Shown: positions 33,215 to 43,845, numbered from the stretch's first letter. The stretch: DNA of 64,000 bases from Prorocentrum cordatum (GCA_963575745.1 CAUYUJ010018465.1:74374-138373), one strand, 5' to 3'. Made by a program: numbers and translations. Notes: generated by a model not told the origin, from the letters alone.

Positions 33215-33640
33215 TTTCGGTCGTCGTTGTTGTTGGCGTTGCCTCCCTGGAATTCCCCTGAACCACTCCCGCCTGAATTTTAATTCCAAGGCGTCACGAT
33301 CAAGTTTGAACCGGACCATCCAGACCAGCCAAGCCAGATGCAAACAAAAACTGCAGTGCACCAGCACCAGGAATGCATGCAGTTTTTGTTTTGGTGGCCG
33401 TCTTGGTTGGTTGTGCCTCCTTTGGTTTCCACTGAACCACCCACCCGAAACCTATGCTCATTAAGGCTTCAGGATTAAATTCAAATCGGAGCAACCAGAC
33501 CAGCCAGACCATATGCACAACACATTGCAGTGCACATGTAAACTGCAATCCAACAAACAATCGTGTTCTGGTGGTCGTCGTGGTTGGCAATGCCTCCTCA
33601 GACCTCCACCAAACCAGTCTCGCCCGAATCCTAAGCTAAG
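33215..33640. repeat. Diverged tandem repeat of about 170-180 bp, three units
   Basis: GGTGGTCGTCGTGGTTGGC-like starts at about 33,218, 33,402 and 33,570, each followed by TGCCTCC and CACTGAACCAC-like segments. Units also share CCAGACCAGCCA and TGCAGTGCAC. Confidence 0.7.
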
Positions 33641-34396
33641 GCTTCAGGACTAAGCTCAAGCTCGAGTTTAAGGCTGAAGCTTCAAGCTCAAGCCTCAGGC
33701 TGAAGCTTCAAGCTTGCTCTTTGGAATCTTGGCGTTCCGCAGTGCTCTACAACGGCTAAGAACTTTCTAGTCGAGGGTGATCTGCTAAGTGAGTTGCTCT
33801 GTTTTGGTCTGGCTGTGGAAACCTTGAGCCGGCAGCCGTTGTGAGTGCACGGTGGGTGTTGCCGTGCACACTGGCATGTTTTTTTGTTGCAAGTGTTTTT
33901 ATTCAGCTAGTTTATTTCATGGGTGGTCATCGTGTCCATGAATGTGGTGTAGGGTAATGCGATGGGTGCTCTGTGCAAGTTTGTATAGTACTTAGGCTAT
34001 CTTTGTGATGGGGTCATCGTGGTGTGCAAATGTTGCCAGAATCTGTGTTGCGCTAACTGGGTCTGTGTGTATCTCTTTGTGCAGGTGAGGAGGCTGCCGT
34101 GTGGTGTAGATGACGGACCAGGCTATGGTGCCCAGCCCCTCCACTTCCTGTTTTTCCGCTTCCCGATTCTACACCTTCCTCCTCATCCTCCTCTTCCATT
34201 TCATCCTCCCTGCGTTTCCTCCCCCTTCCCTTCAGAAGCTGTCGACCCCGCCGCTCCAGGACCATGCCGCCGAACATGCCCAAGCAGGCGGCAGCCCCGC
34301 GATTCTGCTTCTGCAGGATGGGGCGGAGGAGGACGAGGACCAGGAGGTGGAAGGAGGAGGAAGAGGAGGAAGATCAGCTGCGGCAGCTGCCACCCG
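33641..34396. other. Unassigned DNA with AAGCTT-rich imperfect repeats
   Basis: 33,655-33,720 repeats GGCTGAAGCTTCAAGCT. 33,880-34,085 is T/G-rich and ends TTTGTGCAG, an intron-like 3' edge, but no exons are identified either side. Confidence 0.35.
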
Positions 34397-34485
34397 AAGA
34401 GGAGGAGGAGGAGGAGGAGGAGGAGGAGGAGGAGGAGGAGGAGGAGGAGGAGGAGGAGGAGGAGGAGCAGGAGCAGGAGCAGGAG
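34397..34485. repeat. GGA microsatellite
   Basis: Nearly pure GGA run. Confidence 0.96.
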
Positions 34486-35020
34486 GAGGATCAGTGGTAA
34501 CATGAGCAGGAGGCTTATGGCAGGGTCACCATTGCAGGAGAGGCCACCAAGGCGTCCCTGCTGCACGGGAATAGGAGGACACATACACATCATGAGCATA
34601 CATTTGCGGAGGTCCGAGCCACTTTCTTGTTTGCGGGGGGACCTTCGAACCTGTTTTTTTGGTTTTAGAGGATAAGGAGAAGGAGGAGAAGCACGAGCAG
34701 ACTGATGGGGATGGTGGAGGCTACCATGACGTTACTATGGTACTGGAGGCACATTTTGAGAACATGCTTGACAGGCCACGCAAGGGTGCAGCCAGATGGC
34801 ACCGAGACTCCGCTATCCTATAGTATGTATCCTCTTCGGGCCCTCTTGGGCCATCATCGGGACTTCTTGGGCCATCTTGGGGTCCTCCTGAGCCGTCGGG
34901 GAGCCCTCTGGGGCCGTCTTGACGCTCTCTTGGGGGTCTCTGGGACGCGTCTTGGGCCGTCTTGGGTTGTCGGAAGCAGTGATAAGGTCTTCTTCAACCT
35001 TTCTTGAAGTCAGCAGTTTT
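34486..35020. other. Unassigned DNA with CTTGGGCC-type imperfect repeats
   Basis: CTCTTGGGCCATCTTGG-like units repeat imperfectly at about 34,840-34,970. Confidence 0.45.
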
Positions 35021-35021
35021 T

Positions 35022-35500
35022 CCCAACCATCCTGTGGTGCTGGGTCCTCGTTTTGAAGAGACAGCGCCCCAGGTTCCTCTCCTCTCCTCTCCTCCCCCTC
35101 CTCCCTCCTCCCTCCTCCGAAGCTCGCATGCGTCTCCCCGTCCAAGTGCAGCGTTTCGTGGCCCCAGAGGGGGCTCCAACGACAGTCCCAGTGGCGCAGT
35201 CCGCATGCGATTCCTGCGCCCAGTGCGGTGTTTCGCGGCCCCACCCCATAGGGAGCTCCACCGAAGGTCTCAATGGCGCAGTCCGCGTGCGGCTCCTGCG
35301 CCCAGTACGGCGTTTCGTGGCCTCATAGGGAGCTCCACCGAAGGTTCAGTGGCGCAGTCCGCGTGCGGTTCCTGCGCCCTGTACAGCGTTTCGTGGCCTC
35401 ATAGGGAGCTCCACCGAAGGACCCAGTGGCGTAGTTCGCATGCGGTTCCTGCGCCCAGTGCAGCGTTTCGTGTCCCCAGAGGGTCGCCGCCCGACTTCTG
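35022..35500. repeat. Satellite family R3, array C (about 77-bp unit, five copies)
   Basis: The left flank CCCAACCATCCTGTGGTGC leads through a CT-rich stretch to units at 35,152, 35,230, 35,311, 35,387 and 35,464. The unit lacks a 12-base segment present in array A. Confidence 0.85.
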
Positions 35501-36109
35501 GGTGATCAGTCTGCCTATCATGCATACGACCTGCCACGGCCAGGAGAGGCCTTCCTTAATCATGGCGAAGAGGTCGCACATCTCCTGAAGCCCTGCCTGC
35601 GGCAGGCGCTCGAAGTTCGTGGGCGAGAGGTGGTCCTCGCCTCAGCCCGCGCGAGCCTTCATGCCCCTCATGGCACTCTGCAATTCGCTCACCGTCAGTG
35701 GCTCGAGGCTCTCGACCTCCGCCGGCGACCTGACGAAAGCGAAGGTGCCCATGATGTTCTCGTGCGAAGCTGTACCCCTCCAATCGGACTGCTACTTCTC
35801 AACCCTTCATCAACAACATCGACGGGATGGACGAGCGTGACGCGGGGCGCCGTCCCTCCTTCTGGCGCCAGCGCACCTAGCTTGCCCCTGTCCCCTCCCC
35901 CCTCCCCTCTGCCCCCCTCCCCCCCCTCCCCTCCCCTCCCTTCCCCCCCCCCTCTCCCCGCCTCCCCCTCCGCTCTGGCACCCCCGCCGCCGCCGCCGCG
36001 CAGGGCGGCTGCGGCGCTGCCGCCCAGTTTGGGCGGCCGCAGATGCCGATGCTCGCGCGCCCCGCAGGCGCACGGGCCTGAGCCGCTGCCGCTCGTGTCG
36101 CCGCCGCCG
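35501..36109. other. Unassigned DNA, C-rich at its right half
   Basis: A stretch of CCCCTCCC-type sequence lies at about 35,885-35,970. Frames on both strands are low complexity, and no gene is recognised. Confidence 0.35.
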
Positions 36110-36315
36110 CCGTCGCCGTCGTGGTGGTGGTGGCGGTTGTGGTGGTGGTCGTCGTCGTTTTCGTCGTCCGTCCCCTTCTCGTCGTCGTCGTCGTCGCCGT
36201 CGCCGTCCCGCTGTGCTCTTCTTTCGTCGTCGTCGTCGTCGTTGTCGTCGTCGTCGTCGTCGTCGTCGTCCTTCTCGTCGTCCTTCTCGTCACCCTTCTC
36301 GTCGCCCTTCTCGTC
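36110..36315. repeat. GTC/GTG triplet microsatellite
   Basis: GTC units with GTG, GTT and TTC interruptions, ending in TTCTCGTC repeats. Confidence 0.93.
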
Positions 36316-36805
36316 CGTCTCGTCCTTCCCATCTTCCATCCCGCCCCCTTCGGTGTTCTCCCCTCCTCGTCTTGAACTTTGAGCTGCCGCTGCCATGGAC
36401 GGAGCAACACGCCCACCCCGGCCACACCCCGGCCACACATTTGTTTTTGGGAGCCAGGTTGTTTTGCTCAAGCATGCCTAAGCCACGGACGGCAGAAGTC
36501 ATGACAATGTGAGAGGGGTTGCCATCCTAGTCGGCATCGGCCTCTCGTTCGTCGCCCCCAGGGGCGAGGGGTGGGTGGAGCGTGCGCACAGAGGTCGACA
36601 TGAAGGAAACGAGTCCCGAGGGACATGGCCTCGGATTTTTCTTTCGCCGTTTCTTGGCTCTGGGGGCCGTCCCACGGGCCCCTGGACCGTCAAGACACGA
36701 TGCGGGAGGACGATTCGGCCCTGGGGGAAGCGGCCGGGGTCCAGGGTCCCGTTCCCTCAGGACCCCTTTCCTTCTCTCATGCCGAAGAGGGAGGTACAGT
36801 GGGGC

Positions 36806-36973
36806 CCATGCCAAGAAACACCCTGCTTGCCTCCAGGGTGCCCTGGGTTTCTTGGGTTTCGATGGTCTTGCCGTGGAGAGCGTGACGTTCCCACACCAAA
36901 AACCGATGGACGTCCTGGGGTCTCAGGGTTGGGTCTCTTGTGGAAGGTCTCTTGTGGACGGACCTCCCCTGTA
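36806..36973 (+). repeat. Dispersed repeat family R2, copy 3
   Basis: CATGCCAAGAAACACCCTGC to GTGGACGGACCTCCCCTGT. The terminal GTGGACGGACCTCC resembles the R1 MITE end GTGGACAGACCTCC. Confidence 0.85.
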
Positions 36974-37163
36974 CGAGGATAAGTGGAGAACCAAACGGGA
37001 ACACTAGCATGCCCTTTCGAAGCCCCATGCGGAGTTTTTCAGACCGGCGCTCCAGGGGCGGCCAGGGGCGCCAGCCAGGGGTATGGGGAGGGGGGCTCCA
37101 GCACCGACCAACCAAATCCGCGCGGGCGTGGGGGAGTTTCTGTGCATGTGGGCGACGAAGAAC

Positions 37164-37207
37164 CTCCTCCTCCTCCTCCTCCTCCTCTTCCTCCTCCTCC
37201 TCCTCCT
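37164..37207. repeat. CCT microsatellite
   Basis: Short CCT run with one TTC. Confidence 0.93.
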
Positions 37208-37348
37208 GACTGGGGTCGACTTCGCCGACGCTGGTGCGCAAGCTGACCGCGCAAGGCCGTGATCGAGCGCCCTCGTCTCCGCGCGCTGTGCCGCGCCGCC
37301 AGCCTGCACGAGCCACAGCGTAAGGCCGCCGCGCCGTCGCGCGCAAGA

Positions 37349-37513
37349 CTCAGGAGGGCAAAAAGCACACAGACACAATCAATCGTCGATTCCTTAGAAA
37401 TATGGGAAATTATGGGAAGTGGGGGGAAGACAAAAACCCAGAAAATATAGGAACATAGGGGGGCTCCAGTTATTTGTGTGTATTTATTTGTGTGTCCCAG
37501 CGCCCCTTCAAAG
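37349..37513 (+). repeat. Dispersed repeat family R4, copy 2
   Basis: CTCAGGAGGGCAAAAAGCAC to CCCCTTCAAAG, with ACACAATCAATCGTCGATTC inside. Confidence 0.85.
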
Positions 37514-37567
37514 ACTCCTTTCTGTGTTTTTTTGGGACTTCGGAGGTCTGTTGAGTTTTTTTTGACT

Positions 37568-37742
37568 CAAGCAGTGGCGAAGCGTCCTGGCTCGCCTAGA
37601 GGCCCACCACAGAGTGCTCTTAGAACTTTTTTTTGCGGTCTGCACGACATGTTCTCAGAACATTTCTGGCTGAGACTGTCTTGTTTTAACACTTGGGGTT
37701 TATGTTCTAAGAACATTGTTTTTGTTATTGTGAAGGCCTGAC
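37568..37742 (+). repeat. Dispersed repeat family R5, copy 2, left piece
   Basis: Palindromes CTCTTAGAACT (37,617), GTTCTCAGAAC (37,651) and GTTCTAAGAAC (37,704). Interrupted before the shared right end. Confidence 0.8.
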
Positions 37743-38403
37743 GGCCAGTGCCGCCGACCCTGAAAGACATCGACGACGACCAGGAGGGGGAGGAGGAGCA
37801 GAAGGAGGAGGAGGAGGAGGAGGAGGAGGAGGAGGAGGAGAGGAGGAGGAGGAGGAGGAGAGGGAGGAGGCGGAATAAGGAGGAGGAGGAGGAGGAGGAG
37901 GAGGAGGAGGAGGAGGAGGAGGAGGAAAAGGAGGATGAAAAGGATTCCCCCCTGGGACCCTCCCCCTGTGGAGGAGGACCGGAGGAGGACCGGCGTGGGA
38001 GGGGAGGGCCAGGGACGAATGCGTATCTGACTCCACTCCCCCCCCTGGGACTCCTCCCCACCTGGGGAGGAGGACCCGAGGAGGACCGGCGTGCTGGAGA
38101 AGGACCAGCGTGGGAGAGATGGACCCCCAGAGGCGATGCGAATCTGACCCTCCCCTTCCCCGGACCCATCCCCCCCGCCGGGGAAGGGAGAAAGGGAAGG
38201 GGCTTTTCTTTGATGACGTAATGAGGACGTGGATGGAATTCCTCAAGCTGCGAACCCGCCCCCCGAACGAGGAAGGGTGCTCTCTCTCTCTCTCTCTCTC
38301 CCTCCCGACGGGAGAGGAGGATGGGAAGGATGGGGCGAAAGAAGGCCCCCCGTCGACGGGACCAGACAGACACCCCACATACGCCGACAGGGTCGGCGGA
38401 TTC
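37743..38403. repeat. Insertion-like block splitting R5: GGA tract and CCTGGGACTCC-type repeats
   Basis: A GGA microsatellite (37,780-37,935) is followed by repeats of GGACCGGCGTGG/GAGGAGGACC (about 37,970-38,160) and a TC run (38,278-38,305). None of it is present in R5 copy 1. Confidence 0.75.
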
Positions 38404-38470
38404 GAGCATTTTTGGGTTCTAAGACCATTTCGTGGTAGGCCTATAGGAATGCCAGGACGGTCGGTCCCAG
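38404..38470 (+). repeat. Dispersed repeat family R5, copy 2, right piece
   Basis: TTTTTGGGTTCTAAGACC and CGTGGTAGGCCTATAGGAAT equal the right end of copy 1. Confidence 0.8.
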
Positions 38471-38544
38471 CTCAATTGACGCTGCATTTTCGGGGACCTC
38501 GCCGGTCCCCCAAATTGGTGTCTTTCCTTGTGCCCGACGCGGGT

Positions 38545-38660
38545 TCGATGCGGGCTCGACGTGGATTTGGCGTGGATTCGATGCGGATTTGACATGGATT
38601 CGACACGAATCCGACGAGTCCGACATGGATTCGACACAGATTCGACGCGGATAGGGCCGC
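38545..38660. repeat. Degenerate ATTCGACGCGG minisatellite
   Basis: About ten imperfect 10-12 base units (ATTCGACACGG, ATTTGACATGG). The rest of 38,471-39,117 is unassigned GC-rich DNA. Confidence 0.7.
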
Positions 38661-39117
38661 GATGGGACAGACAAGGCCCCCTAGGGATGCAGCATGAGGT
38701 TCTGGGAGGTCCCCGCAGGTTTTCAGAGGTCCCCAGAAGAGTGGAGGGCCCACAAAGCCTCAAAGCGGGGTCCAAGGCGTCCAAACGTGATCGATCGTCG
38801 ATCTTCGAGCCATGAGCCTCGGGCCTGACGACATGGCAGGGCGGAGTTGGGGAAGGGGGAGGGGTGACGACATCTGCTGCGTGCAGCCCGTTTCGGCCCT
38901 GCCGCTGGGCGCTCTCGTCGACACCTCAGCGCGACCACCGCCACCGCCGAGCCGAGCACCCCGCAGGACGCGTGGGCAGAGGAGCGCGCAAGTGGCAGCT
39001 CCTCGGAAACATGCAATAAGGAGACGGCGGCGCGGCGCGGCGGCCGAGCGGGGCGGCTCCTCCGTGGCGCGTTGGTCGCTCTGCGCGCTCAGCCGCAGGC
39101 CGCCCGACACCCTGCAC

Positions 39118-39248
39118 AGGAGGAGGAGGAGGAGGAGGAGGAGGGGGAGGAGGAGGAGGAGGGGGAGGAGGAGGAGGAGGAGGAGGAGGAGGAGGAGGAG
39201 GAGGAGGAGGGGGAAGAGGAGGAGGAGGAGGAGGAGGAGGAGGGGGAA
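39118..39248. repeat. GGA microsatellite
   Basis: GGA with periodic GGG interruptions. Confidence 0.96.
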
Positions 39249-39446
39249 GTGCAGGGTGCCCTGCACACCTCTCTCGGGAGGGAAATCGGCACGGGCAGAA
39301 ATACCCGTCGATTCCCAGGAATGTAAAGCAGAGGCAGCAGGCGCCACAGGCGCGACCGCTTCCACGACCCGCGAAGCAGAGGCCATAGCGCCCGACAGCT
39401 GCGTGAGTGGATTCGCTACCCCCCCCCTTTCACTTCCCCTCTTGTT

Positions 39447-39616
39447 CTCAGGAGGGGAAAAAACACACAGACACAATTAATCGTCGATTCCCAGAAAATA
39501 TGGGAAAAATATGGGAAGTGGGGGGGAAGACAAAAACCCAGAAAATATTGGAAAATATGAGGACTATTTTTATGTGTGTGTGTGCATTTATTTGTGTGTC
39601 CCAGGGCCCCTTCAAG
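39447..39616 (+). repeat. Dispersed repeat family R4, copy 3
   Basis: CTCAGGAGGGGAAAAAACAC to GGGCCCCTTCAA. It is the most similar of the set to copy 2. Confidence 0.85.
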
Positions 39617-39935
39617 TTCGTCCGCCCCGAACCAAGATATCCTTGGAGGTCGCCAGAGGCCTCTAGAGGTTCCTGGAGCCTTCTGGAGGGTTCACGATGC
39701 CCCAAGCAAGTGCGGCCCATCGATGTTAGGCTTTGACAGTCGGAGAAAACTCAAGCATCCAACAGTTATCGATCTTCATCCTGCGACCCAGAGGGAAGGG
39801 CGAGGGTACGGAGCGCCACCGCCAGGGGGGCCGCTGGGGAACATCAGCGCCGCCCTGCGAGGCCCAGGCCACGCCCCCAGCGCCACCCTGTGCGAGTGCG
39901 GCAGCGGCATGCGTGTCGACGTCAGTGGCGGTGGT
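39617..39935. other. Unassigned DNA
   Basis: About 320 bases with no recognised feature. Confidence 0.35.
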
Positions 39936-40695
39936 GATGACAGTGATGGTATTGATGGCGATGCTGGCGGTGTTGGTGATTTTGATGGTGATGGTGATGG
40001 TGAGGATGGTGATGGTGAGGATGGTGATGATGGTGACGATGATGGTGGAGTTGGTGATGACGGTGGAGTTGGTGATGATAGCGATGCTGATTGCGACGGT
40101 GTTGGTGATTGTGATGGCCAAAGTGGTGGTGCCGACGACGGTGAAGGATACGATGAGGGTGGCAACGGTGACGACCATGACGATGCTGATGATGTTGTTG
40201 ATGGCGATGGTGATGCCAGTGACGATAATGGTGATGATGGTCGGATTGTTGTGATGCCAGGTTTCAGTGGTGTTGGCGGTCAGAAGAACAGGGTAAGGAT
40301 TCTGATGATGATTACGGTGATGATCAGGAGGAGGAGGAGGGGTAAGGCGAAAGAGGAGGAGAGGGGGGAGAGTTTTGGGGAGGATCTGCGGGAGGAGGGG
40401 GAGGATCATCATAATGGATGCGTGCATGAAAGGATTGAGGGACACATCGATGTATTGTTGCATGGATGATGGAGGTTGCAAATCAATGAATCTGGAAGAT
40501 GTTGAAGGGGGCTGAGTGATGTTTCCAGAGGGCTGAGGAGGATCCAGGAACATTGAAGATGAGACAATGATGACAATAATGAGAGAGAGAGAGAGAGAGG
40601 AAGATGAAGAGAAAGAAACGCAGTACAACCAGCATCAGTGGCAGCAGACGCAGCAGCATGAGCATGGTGACGAGGAGGAAGATGCGGATGTGGAC
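39936..40695. repeat. Degenerate GGTGAT-rich tract and unassigned DNA
   Basis: Imperfect GAT/GGT units to about 40,320, then GGA-like and unassigned sequence, a GA dinucleotide run at 40,580-40,600, and lead-in to the main GAT tract. Confidence 0.7.
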
Positions 40696-41095
40696 CACGG
40701 GGGCGCGGATGATGGTGATGATGTTGATGCTGATGATGATGCTGTTGATGCTGATGCTGATGTTGATGCTGATGATGATGACGGTGTTGATGTTGGTGCT
40801 GATTCTGATGATGAGGATGAGGATGATTCTGATGCTGATAACGATGACGATGACGACGATGATGATGATGATGACGATGATGATGATGATGATGATGATG
40901 CTGATGATGATGACGGTGATGATGATGCTGATGACGATGACGATGTCGATAAGGATGATGATGCTGATGATGATCATGATGATGCTGATGATGATTCCGA
41001 TTCTGATGATGATGCTATTGATGATGACGATGATGACGATGAGATGGTGGTGGTGGCGATGGTGGTGGTAGTGATGATGATCATGACGACGACGC

Positions 41096-41134
<39 letters not shown>

Positions 41135-41885
41135 GAATGACGACGACAATGATGCTGACGACGATGATGATGCTGACGATGCTGATGATGGTGATGATGA
41201 TGTTGATGATGATGATAATAGTGGTGGTGATGAGGATGCTGATGCTGACGACGACGATGATGATGCCTGTGGTGGTTGTGATGATGACGTCGATAATGAT
41301 GGCGATGATGACGACGGTGACGATGATGATGATGATTATGATGATGATGAGGCAGATTATGATTCTTTGCTGATGATGTTGATGACGGTGATGATGATGG
41401 TGATGGCGGTGACGATGCTGATCGACGATGATGGTGGTGGAGGTAACGGCGATAATGCTGACGACGATGATATGGATGATGTTGCTGATGCTGATGATGA
41501 TTGTGATGACTGTGATGATTGTGATGATGATGCAGGCGATGATAATAACGATGATGATGAAGATGCAGAATATGAAGATGAAGATGATGATGCTGATGAT
41601 GCTACTGCTGATGATGATGATGCGGCTGTTGATGATGATGATGAGGATGATGATGGTGAGGATGAGGATGATGATGAGGACGATGATGAGGATGATTATC
41701 ATGCTGACGATGATGATAAGTATTACGATTATTATTGTTATGGTTGTCATTCTTATTGTGATGACGATGCTGATGCTGATGCTGATGCTGATGACGATAC
41801 TGATGTTGGTGGTGGTGACGATTGATGATGGTGGCGATGGAGGTGATGATGATGATGCTGACGACGACGACGACGACGATGATGA
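40696..41885. repeat. GAT microsatellite, left part of an interrupted tract
   Basis: A long imperfect GAT tract with GCT, GAC, GGT and ATT variants ends exactly where the YR retrotransposon begins. GAT units resume at 48,641. Confidence 0.96.
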
Positions 41886-41947
41886 GACTTGTCCTCAGAA
41901 CGTGCAGGAGATGAATACACAGAGTCCGATACGTTTCGCTCAAGCCT
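41886..41947 (+). repeat. Split direct repeat A1 (left terminus)
   Basis: 62 bases starting GACTTGTCCTCAGAACGTGC and ending TTTCGCTCAAGCCT. They match A2 (48,375-48,436) with one mismatch. Confidence 0.92.
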
Positions 41948-41975
41948 TTTTCGCCTCAGGGAGCACCTGACACGT

Positions 41976-42452
41976 ATGCGCCCTCCCGCTCTGCGGCTGC
42001 CATCGTGGACGCTGGTCTGCATCTGGTGTGCTCTGGACGCGTGGCAACCAGGCTTGCTGCGCGCGGGCGGCGGAGGCGGCCCGCCCGACGACTGGGACGG
42101 TCGGGCGGCCCTTGCTGCCCAGCGGGCTGCCGAGCGCGGGGCCCAGCTCGCCGCGGCGCGCGCGGCCAACCTCAGCCGGTGCCACGCCGCGCTGGACGAG
42201 GTGCAGGTCGTGCTGACCAACGTGTCCGCGGAGCTGGCCGAGCTCCGCACCCTGCAGGCGACGCCGTCCGAGCTGCACGAGGAGCCCGACACGCTCCTGT
42301 GGCACGCGCTTGGGGTGGTGCTGACCGCGGCGTTGACGCAGTGTGGCACGTGCCTCGCCGCCTTGCGTCGCCGCGATGGCCCTCCTGCCCGCGAGTCTGA
42401 GCCTCTTCCTGAGCGACGGGACCGCCGCCGAGGCGGCGGAGTTCTTCACTGA
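41976..42452 (+). CDS. YR element ORF0: small protein with a hydrophobic segment
   Basis: A 158-codon frame starts at ATG 41,976 (the frame is open upstream through the A1 repeat). It has an N-terminal hydrophobic patch (TLVCIWCALDAW), an Ala/Arg helix predicted to coil (AALAAQRAAERGAQLAAARA), and a C-terminal hydrophobic helix (about residues 109-130, WHALGVVLTAALTQCGTCLAALRR). It overlaps the Gag-like ORF by 77 bases in another frame. The YR relative at 57.9 kb has an ORF of similar size and layout directly before its Gag, which argues that the ORF is real. Function is unknown; a membrane or assembly role is only inferred. Confidence 0.6.
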   Translation: MRPPALRLPSWTLVCIWCALDAWQPGLLRAGGGGGPPDDWDGRAALAAQRAAERGAQLAAARAANLSRCHAALDEVQVVLTNVSAELAELRTLQATPSELHEEPDTLLWHALGVVLTAALTQCGTCLAALRRRDGPPARESEPLPERRDRRRGGGVLH

Positions 42453-43845
42453 GCTGGTGCCAGGACGGGTTGTCAGCTTCTACTACGAGGACGACCCGAG
42501 CATATGGCACGAGCGGTTGCTGCTGTGGCCGTATCCTGGCGCCTTTCCCAACACCTGCTGGAGCTGCCTCACGCCCGACGGCGACGTGTACCCCGAGGAG
42601 ATGGCGGCAGGGCCCGATGGCGATGGGCCGAGCCGCGTCTCCCTCACGATCGGGGCGACTCCTGCTGCTGTTCGCCCACCAGGGCGAGTCTACAGATTTC
42701 GTGAATATCCTGCCGAGGACGACATGATCGACCTCTTTCGGGACGCTCGCCTGGCCGGCCGCAGCGCCGGCTTGCGCGAGCCCGAGCCGACGACCTTCAT
42801 GCGCGACGGCGGCCGGCCCTCCAGGAACATGACGGTCAGCTTCAGTGACGTGCCAGGCTTCCTGCGCCGCACGCGGGGCAAGGGCCCGTCCGCTGCTGTG
42901 CCGCGCGGCCCACCTCCTGGCTTGCCTGTGGCCCCGCCCCCGCTGGACGCTGCGGGCGCTGAGCCAGGGGCGCTCGCCGACGGCGAGGTCGGGGGCACTC
43001 CGACCCCGAGGGGCGGTCCTGGCGCGGTCGTGCTCACGGACGAGCGGGCCGCGCCGCCTGGGTCTGCATGGTTCGTGATGAAGACGATTCCAAACGAGTG
43101 CCAGCAGCTCGACGAGGTCGCCCCGAAGGCGGGCGACGTGGTCTGGGGGGAGAGTGGGCTCTACAGCACGACGGGCGGCTTCATCGTCCCGATCGAGCTC
43201 CACCCTGTCCCGCTGCCTGCCGAGGTGTCGGACAAGCTAGCTGACGACGACGCCCGCCTCCTCGGCCCTCTCCAGCGCACGCGGGAGGGCCGTAGGCACC
43301 GCGACTTTCGTGATGCGGTGTCGGCCATGAGACAGGAGCAGCATGACGACTTCCCGCTCGTCGGCGAGCGCAGCTTCAAGTGGCTGTGCGACTACATCGT
43401 CGACCACGGAGGCACACCTGATGGCCGCCACACCAAGTGGATGATGGAGAGCGGCTGCGCCAAGGACTCGGCGGCTGCGCACATCCACGATCTGCTCGGC
43501 TTCGCCATCGAGATGGCCGTCACCTACGACCAGGTCGACGGCTCCAACCTCGCCAGCATGGAGGTGGTCTCACGGGCCTACCAGCTGATCGAGGAGACCA
43601 TGGGGAGCATGAAGATCGAGGGCGTTGAGCACTACATCGGCCGCCAGAAGCAGAGTGCCCGCCGTGGCGTCGCGATGGCGCCGGGGGTCGCTAAGTACGC
43701 CACCGACCAGGTCGCCAAGGAGACGGAGATCCAGAAGCAGAGGCGCAAGGCGCGCGAGGAGAAGTCTGCCCAGTCGGGCAAGAAGGACAAGGGTGACCTG
43801 GGGTCAGCGGTCGGGAGGTGGCTCGACCCGATCGCCGCATTTTGA
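42376..43845 (+). CDS. YR element Gag-like protein
   Basis: 489 codons from ATG 42,376; a GTG 33 bases upstream is in frame but less likely. The N-terminal part has VVSFYYEDDPSIWHERLLLWP and TPDGDVYPEEM, which align with GDFGVVQYNVPGAPLYHERF and IPDGENFGED in the 58.4-kb relative. A Pro-rich linker, a globular region (FKWLCDYIVDHGG, HIHDLLGFAIEMAVTYDQV) and a basic C-terminal tail (KQRRKAREEK) follow. No CCHC knuckle is seen. Its position, basic tail and placement before RT support a nucleic-acid-binding structural protein. The RT ORF starts 46 bases downstream. It is identified by context, not by a named domain. Confidence 0.7.
   Translation: MALLPASLSLFLSDGTAAEAAEFFTELVPGRVVSFYYEDDPSIWHERLLLWPYPGAFPNTCWSCLTPDGDVYPEEMAAGPDGDGPSRVSLTIGATPAAVRPPGRVYRFREYPAEDDMIDLFRDARLAGRSAGLREPEPTTFMRDGGRPSRNMTVSFSDVPGFLRRTRGKGPSAAVPRGPPPGLPVAPPPLDAAGAEPGALADGEVGGTPTPRGGPGAVVLTDERAAPPGSAWFVMKTIPNECQQLDEVAPKAGDVVWGESGLYSTTGGFIVPIELHPVPLPAEVSDKLADDDARLLGPLQRTREGRRHRDFRDAVSAMRQEQHDDFPLVGERSFKWLCDYIVDHGGTPDGRHTKWMMESGCAKDSAAAHIHDLLGFAIEMAVTYDQVDGSNLASMEVVSRAYQLIEETMGSMKIEGVEHYIGRQKQSARRGVAMAPGVAKYATDQVAKETEIQKQRRKAREEKSAQSGKKDKGDLGSAVGRWLDPIAAF

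Noticed and set aside
40567-41373. 268-codon Asp/Met-rich frame
   Set aside because: Entirely within the imperfect GAT tract; an artefact of a stop-free triplet repeat.
41930-41946. TTTCGCTCAAG in the YR A repeat as a spliced-leader relic
   Set aside because: One mismatch over 11 bases, the upstream sequence does not match, and it is part of a functional terminal repeat.
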